This document shows, piece by piece, positions 1 through 10,324 of a DNA stretch of 64,000 nt (the first letter of the stretch is position 1; each line of letters opens with the position of its first letter). This DNA is from an uncultured Bacteroidota bacterium (lineage in GTDB: Bacteria > Bacteroidota > Bacteroidia > Flavobacteriales > Flavobacteriaceae), in the NCBI GenBank assembly GCA_902598295.1, contig CACKBA010000001.1, positions 1-64,000 of the forward strand. The letters run 5' to 3'. The notes beneath the pieces are model-generated. The model was given only the letters and a program-made list of their open reading frames with translations. It did not search any database and had not been told where the DNA came from. The translations under genes were made by a program, and so were the position numbers.

Positions 1-210
1 AAAGAGATTTTCTTATTAAAAAAACAATATTTGATGTATTTAGACTAAAAAAATACTTTTTTTTTAATTTTTTTTTATAATCTGTACAATATTTATGTTT
101 TTTTTATTTAAGTGTAACTTTTTATAAAAATTTTAATAAAAAAAACAGAATTGTGATTAAATTTTGCAAAGATTATGTAATTTTTAACTAAAATTTATCT
201 AAAAATTATA

Positions 211-681
211 ATGAAAATCTTTTTCTTAATTTTTTTTATTTCAATCTCTTCTTTTGGACAATTACATCATTCTTCTATTGGTATAAGTAGTTCAAACACC
301 AACACCAATGATTTCTTAGTTCTGCAGTCGATTGGACAATTAAGTCCAATTGGTAATTATAATTCTCAAAAACAAACTGTATTTCAAGGTTTTCAGCAAC
401 CTTTAAATCTGTTTGACGATGGACATAGGAGACATATTTTTGATATTCTAGCTTTTCCTAATCCTTTCCTAAATGATTTGAATTTTGAGTTTGAAAATAT
501 TAAACCAGGTGAAATTAGGGTTGATATATACGATATTGCTGGACGATATATTGATTCCTACTTTGCGAGTGATTTTGGTGAAATCCTTAGACTAAAACTA
601 GAAAACCTGATCAGCACTGAATATATATTTAGGTTAACTGGACCAGGTATAAATTATTCAACAAAAATTATCAAAAAATGA
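211..681 (+). CDS. small secreted protein with T9SS type A-like C-terminal sorting domain
   Basis: N-terminal signal peptide (MKIFFLIFFISISSFGQ); C-terminus AFPNPFLNDLNFEF...VDIYDIAGRYI...YIFRLTGPGINYSTKIIKK resembles T9SS type A CTD. Confidence 0.75.
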   Translation: MKIFFLIFFISISSFGQLHHSSIGISSSNTNTNDFLVLQSIGQLSPIGNYNSQKQTVFQGFQQPLNLFDDGHRRHIFDILAFPNPFLNDLNFEFENIKPGEIRVDIYDIAGRYIDSYFASDFGEILRLKLENLISTEYIFRLTGPGINYSTKIIKK

Positions 682-1319
682 AAAAAACTATAACTACAAT
701 ATTCGTATTTGTTAGCTTCTATCTTTCAGGGCAATATGCATATTTTAATACAGGTATTAATATGACAAATTATGACTATAAAAATAGTCAAGGAACAACT
801 AATGGGAATCTTGAATCATCAAGCGGATCTTACTTTGAGATTGGATATGGAATTCCGTTAGACAATCGTAGGTCTGGTGGTTCAAGAGGATATTCTAAAC
901 TTAAATTAAAAACTGGATTGTCTTTGAGTCAATATAACGCAACAGGTGGAAATACCTTTGACAACTATGATTGGGAAACTCAATATCTCGGACTAAGGGC
1001 TCATGTTGAGTATATAGTTTTTTCCAATGTTAATTTCACCGCTTCAGTAGATGGAGGATTTGGATTTGAAACACTTTTAAATGGAAATCAAAAAATAGGA
1101 GGCTCAACATATAATCTAACTGAGAATGATGAGTTCAAAGGATTATTTATTAGTCCCAAGTTTGGTGGAAATGTAATATTTAATGTTTCTGAAGCTGTAG
1201 GATTATCTGGAGGGTTCCATTTCATGAAGTCAGTTAGAATGAAAGGGGCTGTTAATGGTGAATCTTTATCCTTTAATACAACTCAATTAAATTTTGGTGT
1301 AATTGTACAACTATATTAA
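678..1319 (+). CDS. outer-membrane beta-barrel (porin-like) protein
   Basis: Signal peptide, alternating amphipathic strands, aromatic C-terminus; start overlaps stop of upstream ORF. Confidence 0.6.
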   Translation: MKKTITTIFVFVSFYLSGQYAYFNTGINMTNYDYKNSQGTTNGNLESSSGSYFEIGYGIPLDNRRSGGSRGYSKLKLKTGLSLSQYNATGGNTFDNYDWETQYLGLRAHVEYIVFSNVNFTASVDGGFGFETLLNGNQKIGGSTYNLTENDEFKGLFISPKFGGNVIFNVSEAVGLSGGFHFMKSVRMKGAVNGESLSFNTTQLNFGVIVQLY

Positions 1320-1320
1320 T

Positions 1321-3450
1321 ATGAAAAATCTATTAAAACTATTATTTATCTTTTTCTCCATTTCAATTTTTTCTCAAGAAAAAAGAAATGGAATCAGTTA
1401 TCAAGCACTTATTATTAATCCAAGTGGGGAGGAACTTCCAGGTTACAATAACCAAAACTCACCTTTGGTAAATACCAGTATTTGTCTTGAATTTATTATC
1501 AATGATGAGAATGGTGCAATTGAGTATTCTGAATACCAAACAGTAACGACAGACCAATATGGAATGGTTAATATTATAATAGGTAGTGGGGGTGTTTTTG
1601 CTGGTGGATATGCTGGAAATTGGAACGGAATTGTGTGGAGTGAAAAATCAAAATCACTAACAGTTAATTTGGATACTACTGCAGCATGTAGTGATTTCAG
1701 TGAAATAAGTAAACAAGAATTAACATCTGTTCCGTTTGCATTATTTGCACCTGGTCAGGAAGGTCGTGACGGTGAGGATGGGAAAAGCGCATATCAGATA
1801 TGGCTAGATGCTGGTAATTCAGGAAGTGAACAAGATTTTATTGATTCACTTAAGGGAGATAAAGGTGATGACGGAAATGATGGGGCTGATGGATCAAGCG
1901 GTCAGACTGGAAGTGCTGGTCTAAATTCATTGATATTGACAAGCATAGAAGCTGCTGGTTCTAACTGTGTTTCTGGTGGGATTAAAATTGAAAGTGGGCT
2001 TGATATTGACTCTAACGGAACACTGGATTCAGGAGAGGTAACACAAACCCAGTATATATGCAACGGGAATGATGGGGAAGATGGAGTTGACGGTCAGGAT
2101 GGAGATGATGGATCTGGTTTAGGATCAAATTGTTTTAGTTTTGATATTTTAGGTGTTGTGGAAACCACCATGGATGCGTCAGGGATAACACATGATCCTG
2201 ACTATCCAGCTTATCCTGGCGTAGCATCTGGATTGCTTTCATCAAATATTGAGGGAACAAACATGGTTTTTAACAGCTTGAATACAAATAAGTTTGTTAT
2301 TAGTTCAACAGGTCAAGAAAGGTTGCCTGAATACGAACTGGCTATCGTAGGATATGACAGTGGTGGAGCCTTACTAGATCTTAGTATCAAGTTAGAGCAG
2401 TACTGGTGGATGGGTAATTCAGGTTCCGGATACGACCCAAAAAGAAAGGGTGGAGGTTTTCCCTTATTGGGAGCCATAAGTGAACCAAGAACCACGACCT
2501 TTTATTATAAAGGCAATAGATTTGACAGTAACATTGGAGGTAAAATATATAATAGAGGTGGTGTGGAAGGTCCAAATGAATATGGAATGAACTTGGAGAT
2601 TTTATCAAATAAAACAATTGACAGAATTATTTTGACATACACGCCTGTTAACTGGACAACTGCTGGTGCAGGTTATACTAGATCTAAAATTATTAATTCA
2701 TTTATTAACTATAATTGTTCCACATCTTCATCCAATAGCGGTGGTGAAGATGGATCTTCAAGTTCTAGTAATATTAGTCCTAGCGGATCGGCAGTTCCAT
2801 ATGATGTTGTCATTATTGAAAAAGGTCAATCCTATACAATTCCAAGTGGATTTGTTGGTGAGATATCTGGATACGTGATGGAGTATAATCCCTTTATTGC
2901 TGAAAGCAACGGAAGTTTTATGATTAGTGATAATAATTATGGATTTGTAATTGATGGTGAAGAATATTTATTTGGAGAATGGTTTCAGCAGGGGGGTATA
3001 CAAACACAAACTGGAAGTTCTTTTAACTATAATATGATTAAAGGTTCTGTTTGGGTTGAAACTAATTCATCCATTTCAATAAATAGTTCTAAAAACCGTA
3101 ATATTGATAAACTTGTTGTAAAAATTCACAGACAGAATTTATTTACAGTGAAACTTATTACAGAACCTGCTGTTGTTCCACCAGGTAAAATATGGGAATT
3201 ATCAACTGTATTGATAAAAGAGCATGCGACTCTACAAGGATATGAGCGTTGGCGTTATAAAAACTACTATGTAAATATCAATGATAGAGACCATATATTC
3301 CTAGAGGTGGGGCATCAAACCAGTAACACTGAATCTCAAAAAGTTTCAACTATAGAAAATGAAATGTGGTTTCCTGCGGGCACAAAGTTAGCTCCTACAG
3401 GCTCAGTTAAAGCTTACTCTATAATAGAATTTGATGCAAATTCTTTATAG
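1321..3450 (+). CDS. collagen-like / tail-fibre-like surface protein
   Basis: Start moved from 1303 to ATG 1321 (MKNLLKLLFIFFSISIFSQ signal peptide). N-terminal GISYQALI...YSEYQTVTTDQYGMVNIIIGSG...LTSVPFALFA domain; Gly-X-Y stretches; SAYQIWLDAGNSGSEQDFIDSLKG motif; DUF7151-like LNSLILTSIEAAGSNCVSGGIKIESGLDIDSNGTLDSGEVTQTQYICNG. Confidence 0.7.
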   Translation: MKNLLKLLFIFFSISIFSQEKRNGISYQALIINPSGEELPGYNNQNSPLVNTSICLEFIINDENGAIEYSEYQTVTTDQYGMVNIIIGSGGVFAGGYAGNWNGIVWSEKSKSLTVNLDTTAACSDFSEISKQELTSVPFALFAPGQEGRDGEDGKSAYQIWLDAGNSGSEQDFIDSLKGDKGDDGNDGADGSSGQTGSAGLNSLILTSIEAAGSNCVSGGIKIESGLDIDSNGTLDSGEVTQTQYICNGNDGEDGVDGQDGDDGSGLGSNCFSFDILGVVETTMDASGITHDPDYPAYPGVASGLLSSNIEGTNMVFNSLNTNKFVISSTGQERLPEYELAIVGYDSGGALLDLSIKLEQYWWMGNSGSGYDPKRKGGGFPLLGAISEPRTTTFYYKGNRFDSNIGGKIYNRGGVEGPNEYGMNLEILSNKTIDRIILTYTPVNWTTAGAGYTRSKIINSFINYNCSTSSSNSGGEDGSSSSSNISPSGSAVPYDVVIIEKGQSYTIPSGFVGEISGYVMEYNPFIAESNGSFMISDNNYGFVIDGEEYLFGEWFQQGGIQTQTGSSFNYNMIKGSVWVETNSSISINSSKNRNIDKLVVKIHRQNLFTVKLITEPAVVPPGKIWELSTVLIKEHATLQGYERWRYKNYYVNINDRDHIFLEVGHQTSNTESQKVSTIENEMWFPAGTKLAPTGSVKAYSIIEFDANSL

Positions 3451-3468
3451 ATTATTTAATTAAATCTA

Positions 3469-4449
3469 ATGTGTTTTAAACAAAGAAGATTTTATTATAA
3501 AATCGTTTTAGTATTCATTTTTAATGTTTCTCTTTTAAAATCTCAAATCCAACAAGAGATTTATTTTGAAAGTGCCAACCCGTTTGCAATGAGCGACGTG
3601 ATTAATGATTTAAATAATCAAGAGAAACAAGAAGTTTATGGGATTCTTACATTACCAACTGACTCACTTTCAAATCGAAAATATCCACTAATCATTGGTG
3701 TTGCGGGAAGTTTGGCTTGGCGTGATCATCATTATGAGTATTTAGATATGTATCAACAATCGGGCTTTGCAACTTTTGAATTAAAAAGCTTTAAAAGCAG
3801 AGATGTTGAATCAACAGTGGGATCTCAGGTTGAGGTTACAACAGCAATGATGATCTTAGATGCATATCGAGCGTTAGAAAAGTTGTCACAACATCCAAAT
3901 ATTGATAAAGAAAGGGTTTCAATTACTGGTTGGAGCCTAGGTGGTGCTGTTTCATTATTTTCGGGATGGCTCCCAATTAAAAATGCGATAACAAAGGATG
4001 TCTCTTTTGCATCCCACCTACCCATTTATCCGCCTTGCTTTGTTGACCCTGAAAATACAGATTTTACTGATGCTCCAGTTCATATTTTGATCGGGGAAAT
4101 TGACAACTGGACACCCTCTAAACCCTGTGTTGAATTTGTAAAGAAAATAAATGAAAAGGGCAATGTTGGGTTGACAATTTATCCACGAGCGCACCATTCA
4201 TTTGACAGTAAATCACCACTTGAGCAAAATGAAGATGGTTTGAGTTTTAAGGACTGTTTATTTAAGTTGACTGAGGATGGCGATGTTTTAATGAATTACT
4301 TATCACTACCAATGTCCTCACCTTTTATGCAGAAAATCGGATTTCTTTTTTGCGTTGAAAAGGGTGTTACTTTGGGAGGGAACCCCGTGGCCAGGAAAAA
4401 AGCTTTTAAATTTGCGCTAGATTTTATGGAAGAGACTTTAAAAAAATAA
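3469..4449 (+). CDS. dienelactone hydrolase-like alpha/beta hydrolase
   Basis: GWSLGG nucleophile elbow, late RAHHSFD histidine motif, signal-like N-terminus. Confidence 0.7.
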   Translation: MCFKQRRFYYKIVLVFIFNVSLLKSQIQQEIYFESANPFAMSDVINDLNNQEKQEVYGILTLPTDSLSNRKYPLIIGVAGSLAWRDHHYEYLDMYQQSGFATFELKSFKSRDVESTVGSQVEVTTAMMILDAYRALEKLSQHPNIDKERVSITGWSLGGAVSLFSGWLPIKNAITKDVSFASHLPIYPPCFVDPENTDFTDAPVHILIGEIDNWTPSKPCVEFVKKINEKGNVGLTIYPRAHHSFDSKSPLEQNEDGLSFKDCLFKLTEDGDVLMNYLSLPMSSPFMQKIGFLFCVEKGVTLGGNPVARKKAFKFALDFMEETLKK

Positions 4450-4644
4450 CTACTCGGTTTCTTCTGTAGTATCAACTAAAACCTTACCTCTGTAATAAAG
4501 TTTACCTTCATGCCAATGAGCTCTGTGATACAAGTGATCTTGACCTGTAGTTTTGTCAGTAGCTATTTGAGATACAGAAGCTTTATAGTGTGTCCTTCTT
4601 TTATCTCTTCTAGTTTTTGATGTTTTTCTCTTTGGATGCGCCAT
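4450..4644 (-). CDS. rpmF: 50S ribosomal protein L32
   Basis: [22 protein letters not shown]... typical L32. Confidence 0.95.
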   Translation of the reverse strand: MAHPKRKTSKTRRDKRRTHYKASVSQIATDKTTGQDHLYHRAHWHEGKLYYRGKVLVDTTEETE

Positions 4645-4647
4645 GAT

Positions 4648-5169
4648 TTACTTTTTTAATTCTTTTAGTTTATCCCAACGAGCGTCGAAATTACTATTTT
4701 TTTCTTTATTAATGTCAAATTCTTTTAATCTATTTAATATTTCAGAGTCTAAGGTCCCATTTTCCACATCTGGGTGAACATTTCTTATGGGCATAGATAA
4801 AACAATCATTTCATAGAAATATTGGTCTAGATCAATTGAATGTGATCCGTGAGGCAAAACTAAAAGCTCATCATTGTCAGCATCATATATATCTCCAAAC
4901 TTTACAAGTAAGTTTAAATTTGAAGTAATTTGGTAATCAAAAGGTTCATTCGTGAGTGTACAGTTTATATTAACACTACCATTCCCCTTAAAATTTAATT
5001 CTAATATTGTAGGTTTTTTAACTAACTCTAAATCGATATTAATATCAACACTATTAAAATCAAAATAATTGAAAGTTTCAAAAAAAGATTTGGATAATGG
5101 ATACTGAAAATTATGAATCCCTTCCTTTAAACCAATAAACTTAACCGAAAAAGCCTTTGTTTTGCTCAT
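4648..5169 (-). CDS. DUF177 (YceD-like) protein
   Basis: Sits immediately upstream of rpmF; ...CTLTNEPFDYQI... and C-terminal DARWDKLKELK. Confidence 0.85.
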   Translation of the reverse strand: MSKTKAFSVKFIGLKEGIHNFQYPLSKSFFETFNYFDFNSVDINIDLELVKKPTILELNFKGNGSVNINCTLTNEPFDYQITSNLNLLVKFGDIYDADNDELLVLPHGSHSIDLDQYFYEMIVLSMPIRNVHPDVENGTLDSEILNRLKEFDINKEKNSNFDARWDKLKELKK

Positions 5170-5196
5170 TTTTTAGAAAATTGGAATGCGAATATA

Positions 5197-6198
5197 CTAA
5201 TTTTTTCCTCTGTTTTTTACAATTTCTATAGATGTAAATATTGCAGATTTAAATGAATCATAATTGGCAATATTTTTCCCAGAGATATCATACGCTGTTC
5301 CGTGATCAGGTGAGGTTCTAACTATATCTAAACCAGCAGTAAAATTTACACCCTTACCAAATGTTAATGTCTTAAACGGAATCAATCCCTGGTCGTGGTA
5401 TATGGCAACAATTGCATCAAAATTCTTGTATGAATGAGATCCAAAAAAACTATCACTTGCAAAGGGGCCTTTAATGTCATGGGATTCTGCCATAAGTTTA
5501 TTTAAAACTGGTTTTAAAAGTTTTTCATCATCATTTCCAATCACACCTTGATCACCAACATGTGGATCGATTGATAAGACAGCAACTTTAGGTCTTTTAA
5601 TTCCAAAATCACTCAATAAGGACTTAAAAACTTGTTTAATTCTAAATTCAATTAAATTTTCATTTAGATGATCTTTAACACTACTTAAAGGAATATGTTC
5701 TGTTAATAGAGCAACTTTTATATCCTTGGAAACCATGAACATTAAACTCTTACCTTTAAACTCGTTATCAAGAAAATCTGTATGCCCCTTAAACTGAAAA
5801 TCGTCAGATTGTATGTTTTTTTTATTAATTGGTCCTGTAACTAAAGCATCAATACTTTTATTTTTTAAAGCTTTAACAGCTTTGAATAAGGAATCTCTAG
5901 AATAATGTCCACCCTTATCAGTCAACTTACCATGTGAAACAGTTATTTCATTATTATTAATAGAATATATATTTACACAGCGTGAATCAAAACTATTAAA
6001 ATCATCAACCTCTTTCAAGGGCAAATGAATATTAAAAAAGCGCATCTGATTTTGAATCAATTCGAAATTTGAAAAAACTACAACAAAACATTTTTCTAGT
6101 ACTGATGGATCTTTTAAAGATTTCAGGATTACCTCAATACCAATACCGTTTGGATCGCCAACAGAAATTCCAACAATCGGTTTTAAATTTTTTAACAT
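5197..6198 (-). CDS. pdxA: 4-hydroxythreonine-4-phosphate dehydrogenase
   Basis: VGISVGDPNGIGIEV, GPINKKNI, YHDQGLIPFKTLTFGKGVNFTAGLDIVRTSPDHGTAYDISGK. Confidence 0.95.
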   Translation of the reverse strand: MLKNLKPIVGISVGDPNGIGIEVILKSLKDPSVLEKCFVVVFSNFELIQNQMRFFNIHLPLKEVDDFNSFDSRCVNIYSINNNEITVSHGKLTDKGGHYSRDSLFKAVKALKNKSIDALVTGPINKKNIQSDDFQFKGHTDFLDNEFKGKSLMFMVSKDIKVALLTEHIPLSSVKDHLNENLIEFRIKQVFKSLLSDFGIKRPKVAVLSIDPHVGDQGVIGNDDEKLLKPVLNKLMAESHDIKGPFASDSFFGSHSYKNFDAIVAIYHDQGLIPFKTLTFGKGVNFTAGLDIVRTSPDHGTAYDISGKNIANYDSFKSAIFTSIEIVKNRGKN

Positions 6199-6245
6199 GC
6201 CTTTATTATTATTGTGTATTTTTGGGCCTGTAAATATACAATTAT

Positions 6246-6836
6246 ATGTTCACAGGCATAATAGAAACTATTGGTGAGGTTACGCAAATTAAAAAAGAAG
6301 GTAATAACATAATCTTTACCATAAAATCCAAAATATCCTCTGAACTAAAAATAGATCAAAGTTTATCACATGATGGAGTATGCCTTACAGTTGTTGAAGC
6401 AACTGAATCCACACACTCGGTTGTTGCAATAAAAGAAACCTCTCTAAAAAGTAACGTAAAAGAATGGAAAGTTGGGAGTTTAATTAACTTAGAAAGAGCC
6501 ATGAAACTTGGAGACAGGCTTGACGGTCATATTGTTCAAGGACATGTAGATCAAACGGCAAAATGTAGCAATATTACAGAGGAAAACGGAAGTTGGTATT
6601 TCAACTTTGATTATGATGAATCTGATAATATTACTGTTGGTAAAGGATCTATTTCTGTCAATGGTGTGAGTTTAACAGTTGTTGAATCAGGTCCGCATAA
6701 CTTTTCTGTTGCCATAATTCCCTACACTTATGAACACACCAATTTCAAATCTCTTAATGTTGGATCAACTGTGAATATTGAATTTGATATGATAGGGAAA
6801 TATATTGCTAAACTTATCAAAAACAATAAAGATTGA
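6246..6836 (+). CDS. ribE: riboflavin synthase
   Basis: MFTGIIETIGEV, two lumazine-binding repeats, HIVQGHVDQT, SISVNGVSLTV. Confidence 0.93.
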   Translation: MFTGIIETIGEVTQIKKEGNNIIFTIKSKISSELKIDQSLSHDGVCLTVVEATESTHSVVAIKETSLKSNVKEWKVGSLINLERAMKLGDRLDGHIVQGHVDQTAKCSNITEENGSWYFNFDYDESDNITVGKGSISVNGVSLTVVESGPHNFSVAIIPYTYEHTNFKSLNVGSTVNIEFDMIGKYIAKLIKNNKD

Positions 6837-7735
6837 ATCGCACCAAAGTTCTGGCATTATTGGCTGCTACAACGGCTACAACTATATATGGCCTAAATCA
6901 CACAATTGCAAAAATGATAATGCCTATTTACATTGGTTCATTAGGTCTTGTTCTTCTCCGGGTTTTGGGGGCTACTGTAATTTTCTGGACATTAAGCTTT
7001 TTTATAAAAGGCAAGCCAATTGAAAAAAAAGATCGATTTACAATCCTTAAGTGTGGTTTATTCGGCATGAGTATTAACATTGCTGCTTTCATAGCAGGAT
7101 TGGACTACTCAACGCCTGTAAATAGTTCAATATTAATCATAGTGTCTCCAATATTTGTTGTGATTTTATCTTTTTTAATGTTCAAACAAAGAATAAATTT
7201 TTTTAAAATATTTGGAATTTTTTTAGGATTTATTGGTGCTCTTATTTTAATTATAACTGCCGATACAAATAGTTCAGTTGGTAGAAATATTCCACTTGGA
7301 AATTTTTTATTTATTGTAAATAGTATTTCATATGCATACTACTTAATTATAGTTAAACCAATGGCAGAAAAATATGATTTAATTACCCTGCTAAAATGGC
7401 TTTTTCTAATTGGATTAATTTTTAATTTTCCTTTAGGAATTAATCAGTTCTTAAATGTTGAATGGACTAACCTGCCAGTCCAGGAAGCCATCCTACCAAT
7501 GATGTATGTAGTTATTTGTACCACATTTTTGACGTACCTATTTAATGCATTTGCATTAAGTAAATTGTCTTCAACTGAGGTTGCTGTATTTATGTATTTA
7601 CAACCTATAATTGGTGTATTATTTGCAATTTTCACAAAATCTGATACGATAACAATAACAATTTTTGTTGCCTCAATGCTAATTTTTTCTGGTGTATATC
7701 TAACAACTATATTAAAAGAAAAAAAGCCACTATAA
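6833..7735 (+). CDS. EamA/DMT-family transporter
   Basis: About ten TM segments, EamA-type repeats; TTG start overlaps ribE stop. Confidence 0.8.
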   Translation: MNRTKVLALLAATTATTIYGLNHTIAKMIMPIYIGSLGLVLLRVLGATVIFWTLSFFIKGKPIEKKDRFTILKCGLFGMSINIAAFIAGLDYSTPVNSSILIIVSPIFVVILSFLMFKQRINFFKIFGIFLGFIGALILIITADTNSSVGRNIPLGNFLFIVNSISYAYYLIIVKPMAEKYDLITLLKWLFLIGLIFNFPLGINQFLNVEWTNLPVQEAILPMMYVVICTTFLTYLFNAFALSKLSSTEVAVFMYLQPIIGVLFAIFTKSDTITITIFVASMLIFSGVYLTTILKEKKPL

Positions 7736-8515
7736 AATAACTTTTCCTGTGAGGTAGGTTTTAGCTTTTCCGTTAATTACAACCCGATTGCCTAAATCTT
7801 CACAAAACATCTCCCCACCTCGCTCAGATAATTGAATGCTTTTAAGTTTATTTTTTTTGAGTATTTGACTCCAGTAAGGGACTAATGAACAGTGTGTAGA
7901 CCCTGTAACTGGATCCTCAAAAAAAGAACATTGAGGGATAAAATATCTTGAAACAAAATCCGATTCATTTCCCTCGGATGTAATCACAACACCCCCTGGA
8001 TCTAAATTTATTTTGTCAAATAAATCTTTATCAATTTCAATGTTTTTAATTTGCTCTTCGTCATCATAAATCAAAATGTAATCTCTTGATTTTAAAACTT
8101 TGTTTGGTTTTATACTTAAAGAATCCATAATGTTTCTTGGCAGCTCAGAATTTATTGGTTTTCTGTGTGGAAAATCCATTTGAATATAATCTCCATTAAA
8201 TTTAACAATTAGTTCTCCACTCATTGAATCAAAGGTGACCTGATTTTCTTTATAGTCTAGATGGTTTTTTAAACAGTGGGCAGTTGCTAGCGTTGCATGA
8301 CCACACAGATCCATTTCAATTTCTGGTGTAAACCAACGAAGATAAAAACCATTATTTTTTTTTACAAAAAAGGCTGTTTCTGACACATTGTTTTCTTTGG
8401 CAATATTTAATAATAATTCATCAGGCAACCAGTCATCTAATGGCATTACGCATGCTGGATTCCCTTTAAATAATTCAGACGTAAAGGCATCTATTTGAAA
8501 AATATCTATCTCCAT
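7730..8515 (-). CDS. PhzF-family isomerase/epimerase-like protein
   Basis: IFQIDAFTSELFKGNPACVM, LRWFTPEIEMDLCGHATLATAH, DPVTGSTHCSL. Confidence 0.9.
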   Translation of the reverse strand: MEIDIFQIDAFTSELFKGNPACVMPLDDWLPDELLLNIAKENNVSETAFFVKKNNGFYLRWFTPEIEMDLCGHATLATAHCLKNHLDYKENQVTFDSMSGELIVKFNGDYIQMDFPHRKPINSELPRNIMDSLSIKPNKVLKSRDYILIYDDEEQIKNIEIDKDLFDKINLDPGGVVITSEGNESDFVSRYFIPQCSFFEDPVTGSTHCSLVPYWSQILKKNKLKSIQLSERGGEMFCEDLGNRVVINGKAKTYLTGKVIL

Positions 8516-8578
8516 AATTATTACAAATTTAAACCTTTACCTTTATTTAGTATCTTATATATAAAACATATTAATAAA

Positions 8579-9169
8579 ATGAAAAAATTTATTGTAATAC
8601 TTGCATTGCTTTTAAGTTATACCAATGTCTATACTCAGGACAGGGAAAAAATGAGACAAATGGTCTCCGAATACATGAAAAAGATTGGAATTGAAGATGA
8701 CCAGATTCAAAACTCAATGAATCTTGTTAGAAAAGTTATGATGGAATATGTTAATGAAATGGAAATTTCAGAAGAATCAATAGAAAAATTGGAAAACTAT
8801 AGTGAGAAGCAGAGGCAATCGCTAAAAGATCTAGCTAAAAAATTAATTAAATTAAGGTCCGAAAATCGAACCAAATCAAATTTTGACAAGTCAACTAAAC
8901 GTCAGGGACCTGCAAGACCAGATGTCGGCGATCCTATATTTCAAAAAATTATAGAATACTTAAGAGATCAAGGAATTAATAGAGAAAATTTCAGAGAGGT
9001 TTTTAGTACGGTTAGGGAAATTAGATTAGAGTTTTCAAACTCCAATGATAAATCAAAATTTAAACCAAGTAAAAAATATATTAAAAAGTTAAAGAATTCA
9101 GGATTATCTGATGAGTCAATTGATAGGATTCTTGACTTAATCAAAGCAATAGTTAGTCTAGAAAAATAA
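8579..9169 (+). CDS. hypothetical secreted charged helical protein
   Basis: ATG at 8579 gives signal peptide MKKFIVILALLLSYTNVYTQ; track start 8495 is upstream extension. Confidence 0.65.
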   Translation: MKKFIVILALLLSYTNVYTQDREKMRQMVSEYMKKIGIEDDQIQNSMNLVRKVMMEYVNEMEISEESIEKLENYSEKQRQSLKDLAKKLIKLRSENRTKSNFDKSTKRQGPARPDVGDPIFQKIIEYLRDQGINRENFREVFSTVREIRLEFSNSNDKSKFKPSKKYIKKLKNSGLSDESIDRILDLIKAIVSLEK

Positions 9170-9192
9170 AATTCAATAAATATTTATAATTT

Positions 9193-9222
9193 AATGGCTC
9201 ATTGATGGGCCATTTTTTTTTT
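9193..9222 (+). terminator. Rho-independent terminator-like hairpin
   Basis: AATGGCTCA-TTGA-TGGGCCATT (9 bp with one T:G wobble) followed by T-run. Confidence 0.6.
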
Positions 9223-9960
9223 AAAAATTTTGAGTTTTTGATTTTATGCTGGATAACCTTGGGGCTAATAACCTTTCTTTATTTAATATATTCAAAAACA
9301 AGGGCACCATATGGAAGACACGTTAAAAAAAAACGTGGGATTCTAATTGATAACTCGTTTGGTTGGTTTATTATGGAAATGCCTGCATTAATTATTATGC
9401 CGATCTTAAGTTTACAGAACCTCAATAATTCATTTGCAGTATTCATTGCCTGTCTTTGGTTATTACATTATTTCAATAGAACCATTGTGTTTCCCTTGAG
9501 GATAAACACTAAAAAAAAGAAAATTCCAATATCCATAGTTCTGAGCGCTTTTGCTTTTAATTCGATTAATGGTTTGTTTAATGGCTATCATGTTCAACTT
9601 AATGTTTCACAAACAAACTTTTTTGAATTTAATATTATCGTTGGTGTATTAATATTTTTTATTGGGATGTTAATTAATATAACATCCGACAACAAATTAA
9701 TTTCATTAAGGAGACAGAAAATGGGCTACAAAATTCCACAAGGTAAATTATTTAAATTGGTTTCTTGTCCAAATTATTTGGGTGAGATTATTGAATGGTT
9801 TGGCTTTTTTATAATTGTTCCTAGCATAGCTTCGTTAAGTTTTTTCCTTTGGACTTCATTCAACTTGATACCAAGGGCTCTAAATCATCATGAGTGGTAC
9901 AACGAAAAGTTTAAAAATTATCCAAAAAACAGAAAAGCCGTAATTCCGTATACTTTATAA
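9205..9960 (+). CDS. steroid 5-alpha-reductase C-terminal/DUF1295-like membrane protein
   Basis: GYKIPQGKLFKLVSCPNYLGEIIEWFGFFI...HHEWYNEKFKNYPKNRKAVIPY; exact start uncertain because it lies in the hairpin. Confidence 0.8.
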   Translation: MGHFFFKNFEFLILCWITLGLITFLYLIYSKTRAPYGRHVKKKRGILIDNSFGWFIMEMPALIIMPILSLQNLNNSFAVFIACLWLLHYFNRTIVFPLRINTKKKKIPISIVLSAFAFNSINGLFNGYHVQLNVSQTNFFEFNIIVGVLIFFIGMLINITSDNKLISLRRQKMGYKIPQGKLFKLVSCPNYLGEIIEWFGFFIIVPSIASLSFFLWTSFNLIPRALNHHEWYNEKFKNYPKNRKAVIPYTL

Positions 9961-9984
9961 ATAAAGTTTTAAATTTGATGTATT

Positions 9985-10323
9985 ATGAATGCATACAAAG
10001 CAAATCTTATCAATTCCATTTCATTAATTGTTTTTGGCGTTTGGGGCTATATTGATGGATCATCAATTACAGCACTAATTCCAACTGCTTTTGGGGCTAT
10101 TCTTTTAGCCTGCACTGGTGGAGTTAAAAATCAAAATAAAATTATTGCACATATTGCCGTACTGTTAACACTATTGATCCTATTTGCACTTTTAGGAATG
10201 AGATTGCCAAAATCATTAGAGTCAGGTGGTATTGGTCTATTCCGAGTATTATTTATGTGTGGAACATCATTGTTAGCAATGATTTATTTTGTAAAAAGTT
10301 TTATAGCAGCAAGAAAAAAGTAG
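9985..10323 (+). CDS. hypothetical small membrane protein
   Basis: Intact 112-aa ORF with several TM segments. Confidence 0.6.
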   Translation: MNAYKANLINSISLIVFGVWGYIDGSSITALIPTAFGAILLACTGGVKNQNKIIAHIAVLLTLLILFALLGMRLPKSLESGGIGLFRVLFMCGTSLLAMIYFVKSFIAARKK

Positions 10324-10324
10324 A

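Noticed and set aside
1-210. Poly-T/poly-A region possibly a regulatory RNA
   Set aside because: Simple AT-rich leader; no stable structure or exact TAnnTTTG/TTG pair found
1750-2120. Repetitive DNA that might be an array
   Set aside because: Repeats are Gly-X-Y codon repeats of the collagen-like protein, not CRISPR
2313-2617. Overlapping minus-strand ORFs inside collagen-like gene
   Set aside because: Antisense shadows of the 1321-3450 coding sequence
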